Shown here: one piece after another, positions 51,324-59,327 of the stretch
Position numbering within the stretch: position 1 is the first letter of the stretch
Layout of the letters: every line of letters begins with the position of its first letter
Source: SIG299 sp045531895
GTDB lineage: Bacteria > Bacillota > Clostridia > Lachnospirales > Lachnospiraceae
Reading direction: 5' to 3'
NCBI GenBank assembly: GCA_045531895.1
Contig: JAZSEW010000075.1
Coordinates: 52,539 to 116,538 of the forward strand
DNA: 64,000 nt
The notes under the pieces: generated by a model
Told to the model about the DNA's origin: nothing
Database searches by the model: none
The model's input: only the letters and a program-made list of their open reading frames with translations
Made by a program: the position numbers and the translations under genes

Positions 51324-52766
51324 TCAGCGATCGATTTGTAGCAATCCTTTTATGTAAATCTCCAATCCCTTACTCACACGTTCCAGAGATATACTTTCAT
51401 CCGGCTGATGATAGTCTCCATGTCCCGGTCTGAAAATCTCAGCAGGCCTTGGTGGTAACGGCATACCTGTTCCAAAAGCAAAAGCATTGGGAAGCTTTCT
51501 TGCATAGGTTCCGCCGCTCATTACAAAAGGAGTATCCGCTCTCTCTAATACCTCATTGCTTACCTGAGTAAGTATTTGTACCTCAGGGCGATTCGGATCA
51601 AAATAACTTGCTTTTAAAAGCCTTGTGGTTTTTAACGTAAAACCTCTTTCACCGGCGGCTCCGGAAGCAAATTTCTCAAAAGGAAAATCATTTTTGGTAA
51701 TTGGATATTTTGAAATAAAATCTATCACAAAATGTCCTTCCTTCAGCCTCAGTCTTGTGGCTGCCAAGCTAATAGGACCGGATAATTCATCCTCACAGTG
51801 CACTTGTAATGCAGTCCCTTTATAATCCTTATTTATGTCCTTTATAAACGCAAATGTACTTTGCTCCACCGTCCCAAACAACTCTCTTTCGCATACATAC
51901 ACTGCCAACATGCTAAGAGCGTTTTTTCCTTTCGAAGGATTGGATGCCTGTGTTGAAATCCCTTTTGCAGTAATTACAATTTTATTATCCACATGTTCCG
52001 CACAGACTCCCATACCATTCGCTGTCTCAGAATCCTTTTTTCCCTGTTTACACTTTTCCCACAGTTCTTCTGTGAAAGGAACACGCAATGTTACCTTGCC
52101 GGGAATAGTATAAACATCACATTCATAGTCTATTTCCCAGTCTTCCATACTGCACGGCTGATTACAAATCAATTCCCCATTAAAGGATCCTCTTTCTCCC
52201 AGACAAACAGGGAACCCGCTATCAGGCACCAGAGAAAGCGCCGGCGCCTGATAATGTTCTAAAAAGTAATCAATATCATACATTCCCTGTTCCTCACAGG
52301 TACCCAGATAGACTTCCATAGTATGCTGAGGAAGAATATTATGCTCTTTCATATACTTCAACGCATATAATGCAATAATTGCAGAACTCTTATTATCCTG
52401 ACAACCACGTGCTATAAAGTATCCATCCTTCACAATAGGGTCAAAAGCAGAATAGTCCCAGTCTTTCCCTTCTTCTACCACATCCAGATGAGCCCAGATT
52501 CCTATGTTTTTCTCGCTTTTCCCTGCATAGGTGATTCTTCCCACATAATCGTCATAATTATAGGTTTGAAATCCATTTTCCCGCCCCAGAAGAAGCATTT
52601 CCTCCAAAACATCTTTACAGGCCTGACCATACGGTTGAACCTCCGCTCCTTTTACCTGTGCCACGCTGGGAATACGACAGATTCTTTTCAAATCCTTTAC
52701 CAAATCCGGCATTTTATCCTGAATCCATCTTCTTATTTCAGTAGTTTCTGACTGTGTATATAACAT
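51324..52766 (-). CDS. M20 family metallopeptidase (dipeptidase, Sapep-like)
   Basis: 480 residues. M20/M28-type zinc peptidase: first metal His and Asp in IGIWAHLDVVEEGKDWDY, second metal Asp region FIARGCQDNKSSAIIALYAL, catalytic Glu pair TCEEQGMYDIDYF and the C-terminal metal His in FRPGHGDYHQPDE. Sapep-type enzymes cleave dipeptides or aminoacyl amides. GGAGGAGG lies upstream. It is the last gene of the UroD-AKR-M20 operon (gap 23 bases from AKR). Cytoplasmic, no signal peptide. Confidence 0.92.
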   Translation of the reverse strand: MLYTQSETTEIRRWIQDKMPDLVKDLKRICRIPSVAQVKGAEVQPYGQACKDVLEEMLLLGRENGFQTYNYDDYVGRITYAGKSEKNIGIWAHLDVVEEGKDWDYSAFDPIVKDGYFIARGCQDNKSSAIIALYALKYMKEHNILPQHTMEVYLGTCEEQGMYDIDYFLEHYQAPALSLVPDSGFPVCLGERGSFNGELICNQPCSMEDWEIDYECDVYTIPGKVTLRVPFTEELWEKCKQGKKDSETANGMGVCAEHVDNKIVITAKGISTQASNPSKGKNALSMLAVYVCERELFGTVEQSTFAFIKDINKDYKGTALQVHCEDELSGPISLAATRLRLKEGHFVIDFISKYPITKNDFPFEKFASGAAGERGFTLKTTRLLKASYFDPNRPEVQILTQVSNEVLERADTPFVMSGGTYARKLPNAFAFGTGMPLPPRPAEIFRPGHGDYHQPDESISLERVSKGLEIYIKGLLQIDR

Positions 52767-52789
52767 TTTACCTCCTCCTAATGAAGAAC

Positions 52790-53773
52790 TTATAAAATAT
52801 TTTCAATAGCAGTCATTTCTGCTTCTGTAAAGTCAAGGTTGTTTAATGCTTTTAAGTTCTCTTCAATCTGTGAGAAACGACTTGCTCCCAGAATTACAGA
52901 GGTTAATCTGCCATCCTTTAACGCATATGCAAGAGCCATCTGTGCAAGGGACTGTCCTCTGTCCTTTGCCATTTCATTTAACTTCTTAACCTTTTCCACA
53001 TACTCGGGAGTAATGCTGTCTGCTTTTAAGAAAACACTGTTTCCTGCTGCTCTGGAATCCTTAGGAATTCCGTTAATATACTTGTCAGTAAGTAATCCCT
53101 GTTCCAAAGGACAGAACGCAATAGCCCCCATCTGCTTTTCTTCAATTACAGGCAAAAGTTTCTTGTTTCCTCTTGCAAGCATGGAATAGCGATGCTGATG
53201 AAGAAGACATCTTGTTCCCATTTTCTCAAGAATCTCTGCTGCTTCTTTTAATCTCTCAGGAGAATAATTAGACAAGCCTATGTATAACGCTTTTCCGGAT
53301 CGCACAATTCCTGCCAAAGCATCCATGGTTTCTTCCAAAGGTGTTTTCAAATCCTGAATATGATGGTAAAAAATATCTACATATTCCACTCCCATTCTCT
53401 TCAGGCTCTGATCTAGAGATGATACCAGATACTTTTTGGAACCACCGTTTCCGTAAGGACCATCCCACATGCCATAACCGGCTTTTGTTGACAGAATGAT
53501 TTCATCGCGATAGGACTTTAAATCCTCCTTCATAATACGTCCCATTACCTTTTCTCCGCTTCCGGGAGGATTACCATAATTGTTTGCAAGGTCAAAATGG
53601 GTAATTCCATTGTCGAATCCTTTTAAAACAATGTTTCTTGATGTATCATAGTTATGGTCATCACCAAAGTTATGCCATAATCCCAGACTCATTACAGGAA
53701 GTTTTAAACCACTGTTACCGGTATATTCATACTTCATGGTTTCATATCTGTTTTCTGCTGCATAATAACTCAT
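52790..53773 (-). CDS. Aldo/keto reductase (YghZ/Gpr-like)
   Basis: 327 residues. TIM-barrel NADPH-dependent oxidoreductase. Catalytic tetrad visible: Asp in THFDLANNYG (near 58), Tyr in that segment, Lys in ILSTKAGYGM, His in DIFYHHIQD; cofactor-binding SNYSPERLKEA and ILGASRFSQIEEN. The IRSGKALYIGLSN and WHNFG segments fit the YghZ subgroup reducing aldehydes or sugar-related carbonyls such as L-glyceraldehyde 3-phosphate. GGAG upstream. Lies between the UroD-like and M20 genes. Confidence 0.93.
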   Translation of the reverse strand: MSYYAAENRYETMKYEYTGNSGLKLPVMSLGLWHNFGDDHNYDTSRNIVLKGFDNGITHFDLANNYGNPPGSGEKVMGRIMKEDLKSYRDEIILSTKAGYGMWDGPYGNGGSKKYLVSSLDQSLKRMGVEYVDIFYHHIQDLKTPLEETMDALAGIVRSGKALYIGLSNYSPERLKEAAEILEKMGTRCLLHQHRYSMLARGNKKLLPVIEEKQMGAIAFCPLEQGLLTDKYINGIPKDSRAAGNSVFLKADSITPEYVEKVKKLNEMAKDRGQSLAQMALAYALKDGRLTSVILGASRFSQIEENLKALNNLDFTEAEMTAIENIL

Positions 53774-53795
53774 ATCATTATCTCTCCTAACATTA

Positions 53796-54770
53796 TTATC
53801 TATTGTTTTCTGCTGCCAGTGCTTTTAATTTGTCGCTTACCCACTTCATTCTCTGTGTATCCACATCAGAAGGAAGAGTACAATCCGCACCGATTACTAC
53901 GCCTACTTCTCCTGCTCCCCTGAGAATCTTTTCCACTTCCTTCTCAACTTCCTCTCTGGTTCCGGAATACAAAACGCCTTCCTTACGATTGTCAAATCCG
54001 CCCAGAACACATTTTCCGCCAAAAAATTCTTTTCCCTGAGCCAAATCCATCTGTTCCACATAAACAGCCCAGTTAATCGCCTTTGCAGGATAATCCTTCC
54101 ATACCTCTACACGGTTTCTGTCGCCTGCCCAACCGCAGCAGTGAAGGATATTATTCTCGCTTAACGTATTCGCATAGTTTAATACCTCCAAATCAGCAGG
54201 GGTTACCCACCTACGATATTCTTCCTCTGTAAAACGGAACTGCTCGGCATTTTGTACACAATAATAAATACCGTCACAACCGGCTTCTGTAATCAGTCTG
54301 TTTACCAATGCTTTAATATCCTGTGCAATCACTTCGAAAGCATGACACACTGCTTCAGGATTTTTCCTCATATGATCCATTAACAATTCTTCACTGGTAC
54401 CAAATCTCATTAAAGACATAGGGCAGAAAACATTGTAAAATACACAACACTCTCCGTTTACGCCTTCCACTACGCCCTTTGCACGTTCTACCTGCTTTGT
54501 AATATACGGATGATCTGCTCCAAGAGGAGTCAGAGAGAACCAGTCTTCCGGGCAGGTTACTTTCTCAATATAAGGGTTAGGATAATTAAAATAACCGTCA
54601 CACATAACTTTAATCATATCCATGTCCGTATCCTTATAGAACTTTAAATGCTCTGCCACTGTTTCCGCTCCAAAATCATCGTCCGGAGAAAAGTGATACC
54701 AAAATCCAAACGGAACTTTGTCCGCTTTCTCATTGTTAAATGCTTTTAAAAGTCTTTCCTTTTTTGTCAT
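53796..54770 (-). CDS. Uroporphyrinogen decarboxylase (UroD)-like protein, methyltransferase-type
   Basis: 324 residues of the URO-D superfamily (start MTKKERLLKAFNNEKADKVPFGFWYHF; DMIKVMCDGYFNYPNP; ILHCCGWAGDRNRVEVWKDYPAKAINW; CVLGGFDNRKEGVLYSGT; GVVIGADCTLPSDV). Members outside haem synthesis often transfer methyl groups between a cobalamin or corrinoid protein and a thiol; the HxCxGx...-type zinc ligands (ILHCCG; ADCTLP) hint at such chemistry. With no haem genes nearby, a methyltransferase or isomerase role is more likely than HemE. It is the first gene of the operon with AKR and M20, divergent from the AraC regulator at 54938. Confidence 0.85.
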   Translation of the reverse strand: MTKKERLLKAFNNEKADKVPFGFWYHFSPDDDFGAETVAEHLKFYKDTDMDMIKVMCDGYFNYPNPYIEKVTCPEDWFSLTPLGADHPYITKQVERAKGVVEGVNGECCVFYNVFCPMSLMRFGTSEELLMDHMRKNPEAVCHAFEVIAQDIKALVNRLITEAGCDGIYYCVQNAEQFRFTEEEYRRWVTPADLEVLNYANTLSENNILHCCGWAGDRNRVEVWKDYPAKAINWAVYVEQMDLAQGKEFFGGKCVLGGFDNRKEGVLYSGTREEVEKEVEKILRGAGEVGVVIGADCTLPSDVDTQRMKWVSDKLKALAAENNR

Positions 54771-54862
54771 ATTTCTGTCCTCTCCATTTCTGCCTTTGGG
54801 CTATATTTTTTTCTTTCCTTTTTTATCTTATTATTTTATAATGTTTCTGATGGACAAAAAAA

Positions 54863-54899
54863 TTGTTTTATCGCATTATGTATTATATTATACATTATG
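54863..54899 (+). promoter_or_regulatory. Promoter with overlapping inverted repeat between the UroD operon and the AraC gene
   Basis: TTGTTT (54863-54868)-17 bp-TATTAT for the AraC gene. Overlapping it, CATTATGTAT (54874-54883) and ATACATTATG (54890-54899) form an inverted repeat with one mismatch. A fit for autoregulation by the AraC protein or for control of both divergent units; inferred. Confidence 0.5.
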
Positions 54900-54937
54900 A
54901 CAGGTTATTTCGGCTTATCATTCAGGAGGCAAAAACT

Positions 54938-55888
54938 ATGCAGAAACAATCATTTAACATAATTCCATATACTTATCGCCCCTATGATTTTCCTTCCGAT
55001 TTTCCTATGTATGCCTTTTTAGGAGAACACTGGAAAACTCATACCTGTCAGCCTAATTATTTACATTTTCACAACGCACTGGAAATCGGACATTGTCTGG
55101 ACGGAAACGGTATCCTCTATCATGGAAATGGTGATTCCGATTCTTATACATCGGGTAATTTCAGCATTATTTTCCCCCAGGTTCCCCATATTGCCACAGC
55201 ATTGGATAAGCCTGCTTCATGGGAATACATATATATCGATGTGAAAGCCCTGTTAAAAAATAAATCCGATGATATCAATCAGCTCTGGCAGATATTTTAT
55301 ATGCTGCAAAGAATTCCTTTCATCATTAATGAGGAGGATTTCTCTTCCATATATCATTATTTGAATTATATTTTCCGGGAATTTCATCAAAAGAAACCCT
55401 ATTATCAGGATGCTGTTTCAGGACTCTTACTATCTTTTTTTGCAGAGCTAAACCGAATTACCACAAATACGGAAGCGCTGGATACAACGGAATCACAAGG
55501 TGCTTTTTCCTATATCCGCAAAGCGCTCTCTTACATATATGACCATTACAATGAGCCGCTTTCCATACAGGACTTATCCGCTTATTGCTGTATAAGTGAA
55601 AGTCATTTTCGCAGGATTTTTAAATCAGTAGTAGGCATCAGTCCTTTAGAATACATTCAACATTATCGTATTCAGCAGGCTTGTCACTATCTTCATTTAA
55701 ATCAGGAACCCATTAACCTGATTGCGAACCGTGTAGGATATACCAGCCTTTCCAGCTTTAACAGACAGTTTCAGCAATATATCCATTCCTCCCCTTCAGA
55801 ATGGAAAAAGAAACATTTATATACTCCGTATTCCCATGAGGTACACTCCTATGAGGAGTCCGACACCAGGCACATTTTTCAAATATAA
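54938..55888 (+). CDS. AraC-family transcriptional regulator with cupin domain
   Basis: 316 residues. Cupin (YLHFHNALEIGHCLDGNGI, GNFSIIFPQVPHIA) and two-HTH C-terminal domain ending NRVGYTSLSSFNRQFQQYIHSSPSEW. ATG at 54938 has AGGAGG 8 nt upstream; the longer reading from 54863 is rejected because it runs through the promoter. Divergent from the UroD-AKR-M20 operon, so its regulator is the likely role. Third member of the set with 3345 and 50366. Confidence 0.92.
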   Translation: MQKQSFNIIPYTYRPYDFPSDFPMYAFLGEHWKTHTCQPNYLHFHNALEIGHCLDGNGILYHGNGDSDSYTSGNFSIIFPQVPHIATALDKPASWEYIYIDVKALLKNKSDDINQLWQIFYMLQRIPFIINEEDFSSIYHYLNYIFREFHQKKPYYQDAVSGLLLSFFAELNRITTNTEALDTTESQGAFSYIRKALSYIYDHYNEPLSIQDLSAYCCISESHFRRIFKSVVGISPLEYIQHYRIQQACHYLHLNQEPINLIANRVGYTSLSSFNRQFQQYIHSSPSEWKKKHLYTPYSHEVHSYEESDTRHIFQI

Positions 55889-55932
55889 CAGGCTTGATAC
55901 AAAGCCTGCCATTCTCTCCTTAATTGATAAAA

Positions 55933-55966
55933 GCTCATGCACCGGTATTCCTACAAGTACATGAGC
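55933..55966. terminator. Hairpin terminator between AraC gene and the small protein gene
   Basis: GCTCATG (55933-55939) pairs with CATGAGC (55960-55966), with CTCCTTTTT on the plus side and TTTTAT on the minus side. Serves the convergent genes ending at 55888 and 55995. A second small AGGCTT/AAGCCT hairpin precedes it. Confidence 0.65.
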
Positions 55967-55994
55967 CTCCTTTTTGATTACCATCATTACATAA

Positions 55995-56258
55995 CTACTG
56001 TTTTGTCCAATATGGCTTCTGGTCTTTATGACTGTACGCTCTCAATCGTTCTTTAAAAGATGCAAGTTTTGCACCATACTCTGACTTTTGAACCTCGCTC
56101 AGTTCACCGGACTTTGCCATTTCATTAAAACGCTGCTCCAACTCCTTTAAGGCAAGTTGGGCTGCGTCCTTATAATTATTCTGCATATTCATAGTTATTT
56201 CCGAAATAATACGGTCTAATTCTTTTGCAGACTTTGCTTTTTTTAAAAAATTGAACAT
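55995..56258 (-). CDS. Small helical protein of unknown function
   Basis: 87 residues, soluble, charged, predicted all-helical, not recognised: MFNFLKKAKSAKEL...QLALKELEQRFNEMAKSGELSEVQKSEYGAKLASFKERLRAYSHKD. Two helices of coiled-coil character flank a short linker. AGGAGG lies 6 nt upstream. It starts 21 bases after the acyltransferase stop on the same strand, so they may be co-transcribed. Confidence 0.65.
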   Translation of the reverse strand: MFNFLKKAKSAKELDRIISEITMNMQNNYKDAAQLALKELEQRFNEMAKSGELSEVQKSEYGAKLASFKERLRAYSHKDQKPYWTKQ

Positions 56259-56279
56259 GATGTCCTCCTGTGCGAACCA

Positions 56280-57560
56280 TTACATAATTGCGTCTACTTT
56301 TCGAAGTCTTTCCTTCTTCTCTGTTGCCAGCTTGTGTATTTCCTCTGTTGCAAATGAAATCTTGGTAATGGCGTCCCTCTTGGTTAGATAACACCAGAAA
56401 CTGTCATCCGGAATGGAAATATCCACACAATCACCCTTTCCAAGGTAATCATACTCAATATGCATACTTTCCAGGCTCTTGGCGCTACGTTTTAATACAT
56501 ACGGTTCACCATAATAATTACACTCCACTCTGGTTTCCTCCGGAGTCTGGATAAGCTTTCCCATGCCCTGCTTATAAAATCTCCAGGAACCTGGCAGGGT
56601 TTCCACCCTCACATCGTCTTCGAAATAGTAAGTACCATTCTCTATTTCTTTACGTACACATTCTCTTTCCCAGTTGCTCCAATCAGGAATATGTGAAAAT
56701 TCGGTTTCCCCTTCCAGCGCGTGTAATTCACCATATTCATCCATCTCCCATATTTTTTTGCAATGATTGCACCAAAGCTTTGTTCCGGCAGAATCCGTCT
56801 GGTGCTCTTCCTTGCAATTCGGACACTTGTAAAGCAGTGCATGAAGTCCTTTAGCGCGCTCCGGATGATCAATCTTTATCTTCTTTTGCTTCTGCCATGC
56901 AAAATCATCATATTGAAAATTCTCTGCAATCCGCTGATTCAGTTCTTCCACAGACAGGGATTTTGTTTCCCCTGCCGTGATAATCTGCTTCATTTCCGCT
57001 TCCACAAAAGTTTTTTTATTGATTTTATTCCACTGCGGACAAGTCACAAAGTTACCATGAATTTTCAACACCACCACCGGCACCCCAAGCAATCTCACCA
57101 TTTTCCCAAGAGACGGCGGCAGATATGAGGTACATCCATCCAGAGAATATCGTGCCTCCGGAAACAGTACAAAAGGATTTTTTAACTTATCCACACAATA
57201 TTTCATATTTTTAATCAGATGAATATCCGTAATAAATTTCCGGGTACCAAGCACACCCAGAGAACGCATTAGCGGTTCTGTATATGTATTAAACCCTTCC
57301 AGTGTCATAACATTATTGACCTTATGTGGATGAGTAGCCTTCAACATCAAATTAAAATCCACCATGGAAGAATGTGTAACCAGCATCAAATATGGCTTAT
57401 CCTCAATTTGCTCCATATTTACTTTGGACAGTACCGCCCCACGTTTTTTTAAATCCGGCCAACTGATAATTCCTTTTGCCACACTCATTAAAAAGCAAGG
57501 TGAAATTGGTTTTTTCTCAAAATCAAAGTGCTTAATTTTACTTTTTTGCGGTGTTCCCAT
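56280..57560 (-). CDS. PlsC-like 1-acyl-glycerol-3-phosphate acyltransferase with a zinc ribbon
   Basis: About 426 residues, longer than the usual 200-250 for PlsC. The acyltransferase domain has the H(X)4D catalytic motif in THSSMVDFN near residue 62 and a FPEARYS acceptor motif near 135. After it comes a zinc-ribbon-like segment, YKCPNCKEEHQTDS...LWCNHCKKIW (two CxxC pairs), then a C-terminal domain of unknown type. So it probably uses acyl-CoA or acyl-phosphate for phospholipid or glycolipid synthesis, with a regulatory ribbon. The start ATG at 57560 is chosen; a TTG at 57566 with GGAG six nt upstream is equally possible. Confidence 0.82.
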   Translation of the reverse strand: MGTPQKSKIKHFDFEKKPISPCFLMSVAKGIISWPDLKKRGAVLSKVNMEQIEDKPYLMLVTHSSMVDFNLMLKATHPHKVNNVMTLEGFNTYTEPLMRSLGVLGTRKFITDIHLIKNMKYCVDKLKNPFVLFPEARYSLDGCTSYLPPSLGKMVRLLGVPVVVLKIHGNFVTCPQWNKINKKTFVEAEMKQIITAGETKSLSVEELNQRIAENFQYDDFAWQKQKKIKIDHPERAKGLHALLYKCPNCKEEHQTDSAGTKLWCNHCKKIWEMDEYGELHALEGETEFSHIPDWSNWERECVRKEIENGTYYFEDDVRVETLPGSWRFYKQGMGKLIQTPEETRVECNYYGEPYVLKRSAKSLESMHIEYDYLGKGDCVDISIPDDSFWCYLTKRDAITKISFATEEIHKLATEKKERLRKVDAIM

Positions 57561-57626
57561 ATACAATTTTTTCTCCGTTCCGCAAGACGATTGTCATAAA
57601 CCGTCAAAAAATAAAGATTCCAACAA

Positions 57627-57675
57627 AAAACGCCTTGCCATATAGGTCGATTATACCATATAGCAAGGTCGTTTT
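57627..57675 (-). terminator. Terminator of the SGNH esterase gene
   Basis: Long minus-strand stem with CCTTGCTATAT (57668-57658) against ATATGGCAAGG (57643-57633), extended by ACG/CGT pairs, followed by TTTTTT. TATAAT in its loop may double as a -10 box for the acyltransferase gene. Confidence 0.75.
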
Positions 57676-57715
57676 CTATCTTTTTTATAAAAACCATAAA
57701 TTTTTTATAAACCGG

Positions 57716-59236
57716 TTACTTTCTTTCTGTTCTGAACGGAGCTACCGGAAGACCATTTGCTCCGAACAAAGTCACCTCCGCATAATCTATCCACATATAT
57801 CTGGCCGTCACCGGTCTTTGTACCGCATTACTCTGAAGTACAATTGTATTATCTTTTATCCTTGCCTGAGCCGGCTCAAATTTACCATCCTCACCAGCCA
57901 GTTCAAAATTCTTAATTTCTTCTCCATGCACTTGCAGTCCCTGTTCCGCATGTTCAAAAAACAGTATCATCATATTACCTTCCGAAACACACTCCTTGTA
58001 AACCGGACCATATACTTCCCCTTCTTCAAGCATTCCGAACACATGATATAATGCCTGTAACGCCAATCTTCTTGCTACCTCTGCCTTATGTACAGGGTGT
58101 ATATTGTTATATTCACCACACTCCAGTGCCACTGCAATACCGGTAACCACACCCTCCTGATGCAGGCGCATCTGTGCCTCTCGAATCAGGCACCATTTAT
58201 CCATAACCGTATCACTTTCATAGTGGTGAATCGGCAACTGCACACAAAAAAACGGTAATTTCTCATCCCGAAATTCCCTGCGCCATGTGCGGATCAGGTT
58301 TCCAAACAAGTGGTAATAGCTTGCCGGACGATGGTCATCGCTCTCACCCTGATAATAGATTACACCGCCAAGAGTATACGGAACCACCCGCTGTAGCATA
58401 CACTCATATAACCCTGCCGGGCGGAATTCATGCCTCGGTCCCATTGGCCCCGGCCATCTGCTCTCGCCCACTTCGGCCAAAGCCTCTTCCCATGTTGCGG
58501 TTGGATGCGATTCATAATAGGCATCCATTCTCGGTTGCCAGTCCGCATGCCAATTATAATAATCTATCCACTCTTTTTCATATGCTACCGGGTCCTGCTT
58601 TGCAATCAGCTCCGTATATTCTTCCCAATAAATTTTGGTATCCTCACAGCTTAAGATACTGTCTTTATCCTGCCATGCGCAGGCAGAAGTACCTCCCCAG
58701 TTACATCCGATAATACCAACCGTTACACCCAGTTCCTTCGCCATATGCTCTGCAAAATAAAATCCCACGGCAGACCAGCTATCTCTTTCCTCATCACTTG
58801 GCAGCATCCAATGATTTTCCTGTTCCACCCGATAAAAATAATCATCCATACAAGGCACCCGCATCACCTGATAGAAACGCACATTGGTGTTTTCCATTCT
58901 TGCCAGGGCTGCTGCCCCGTCTGCATCCTGCCTTAGCATATATTCCATATTGGACTGGCCTCCCGCCAGCCAGACCTCACCAATCATAACATCCTCAAAG
59001 CGCCGGTAAACAACGCCCTCGGATACAATCTCCATTGTATAAGGACCTCCTGCTTCCTGTGGCGGCAGCGTAACCTGCCACTTATGTCCCTGCGTTACAC
59101 ATTCTGCTTTCTGCCCATGCAAAAAAACTTCCACTTTTGTACCATGCGGAGCCGTTCCCCATACGCGGATTTCCTTATTTCTCTGTAACACACAGTGGTC
59201 AGAAAACACCGCTGCGCAATGAATTACCTTTCCCAT
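57716..59236 (-). CDS. Sialate O-acetylesterase-like SGNH hydrolase
   Basis: 506 residues. Carbohydrate esterase of the SGNH/GDSL type: catalytic Ser in VWLAGGQSNMEYML near residue 97, a GCNWGGTSACAW oxyanion segment near 183, and GVIYYQGESDDHRPASYY near 290 as a further block. An N-terminal beta-sandwich resembling the sialate-O-acetylesterase family. Such enzymes remove acetyl groups from sugars, often in plant hemicellulose utilisation. No signal peptide, so it acts on imported sugars. It starts at ATG 59236 beneath a small hairpin and lies 91 bases after the GPH symporter gene, probably one operon. Confidence 0.85.
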   Translation of the reverse strand: MGKVIHCAAVFSDHCVLQRNKEIRVWGTAPHGTKVEVFLHGQKAECVTQGHKWQVTLPPQEAGGPYTMEIVSEGVVYRRFEDVMIGEVWLAGGQSNMEYMLRQDADGAAALARMENTNVRFYQVMRVPCMDDYFYRVEQENHWMLPSDEERDSWSAVGFYFAEHMAKELGVTVGIIGCNWGGTSACAWQDKDSILSCEDTKIYWEEYTELIAKQDPVAYEKEWIDYYNWHADWQPRMDAYYESHPTATWEEALAEVGESRWPGPMGPRHEFRPAGLYECMLQRVVPYTLGGVIYYQGESDDHRPASYYHLFGNLIRTWRREFRDEKLPFFCVQLPIHHYESDTVMDKWCLIREAQMRLHQEGVVTGIAVALECGEYNNIHPVHKAEVARRLALQALYHVFGMLEEGEVYGPVYKECVSEGNMMILFFEHAEQGLQVHGEEIKNFELAGEDGKFEPAQARIKDNTIVLQSNAVQRPVTARYMWIDYAEVTLFGANGLPVAPFRTERK

Positions 59237-59244
59237 ATGTATCC

Positions 59245-59262
59245 CCGCAGATTCCTCTGCGG
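59245..59262 (-). promoter_or_regulatory. Hairpin touching the ribosome site of the esterase gene
   Basis: On the minus strand CCGCAGA-GGAA-TCTGCGG precedes GGATACAT and the ATG at 59236. The likely ribosome site (GCGGGG) overlaps the 3' arm of this perfect seven-pair stem, so translation could be reduced when it forms. Smaller and less striking than the hairpin at 29415. Confidence 0.45.
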
Positions 59263-59327
59263 CTCCTCTCTCTTATATTGCTTTTATTTTATCATATCAA
59301 CAGTTAAAACACAAGAAAAGGTAAAAA

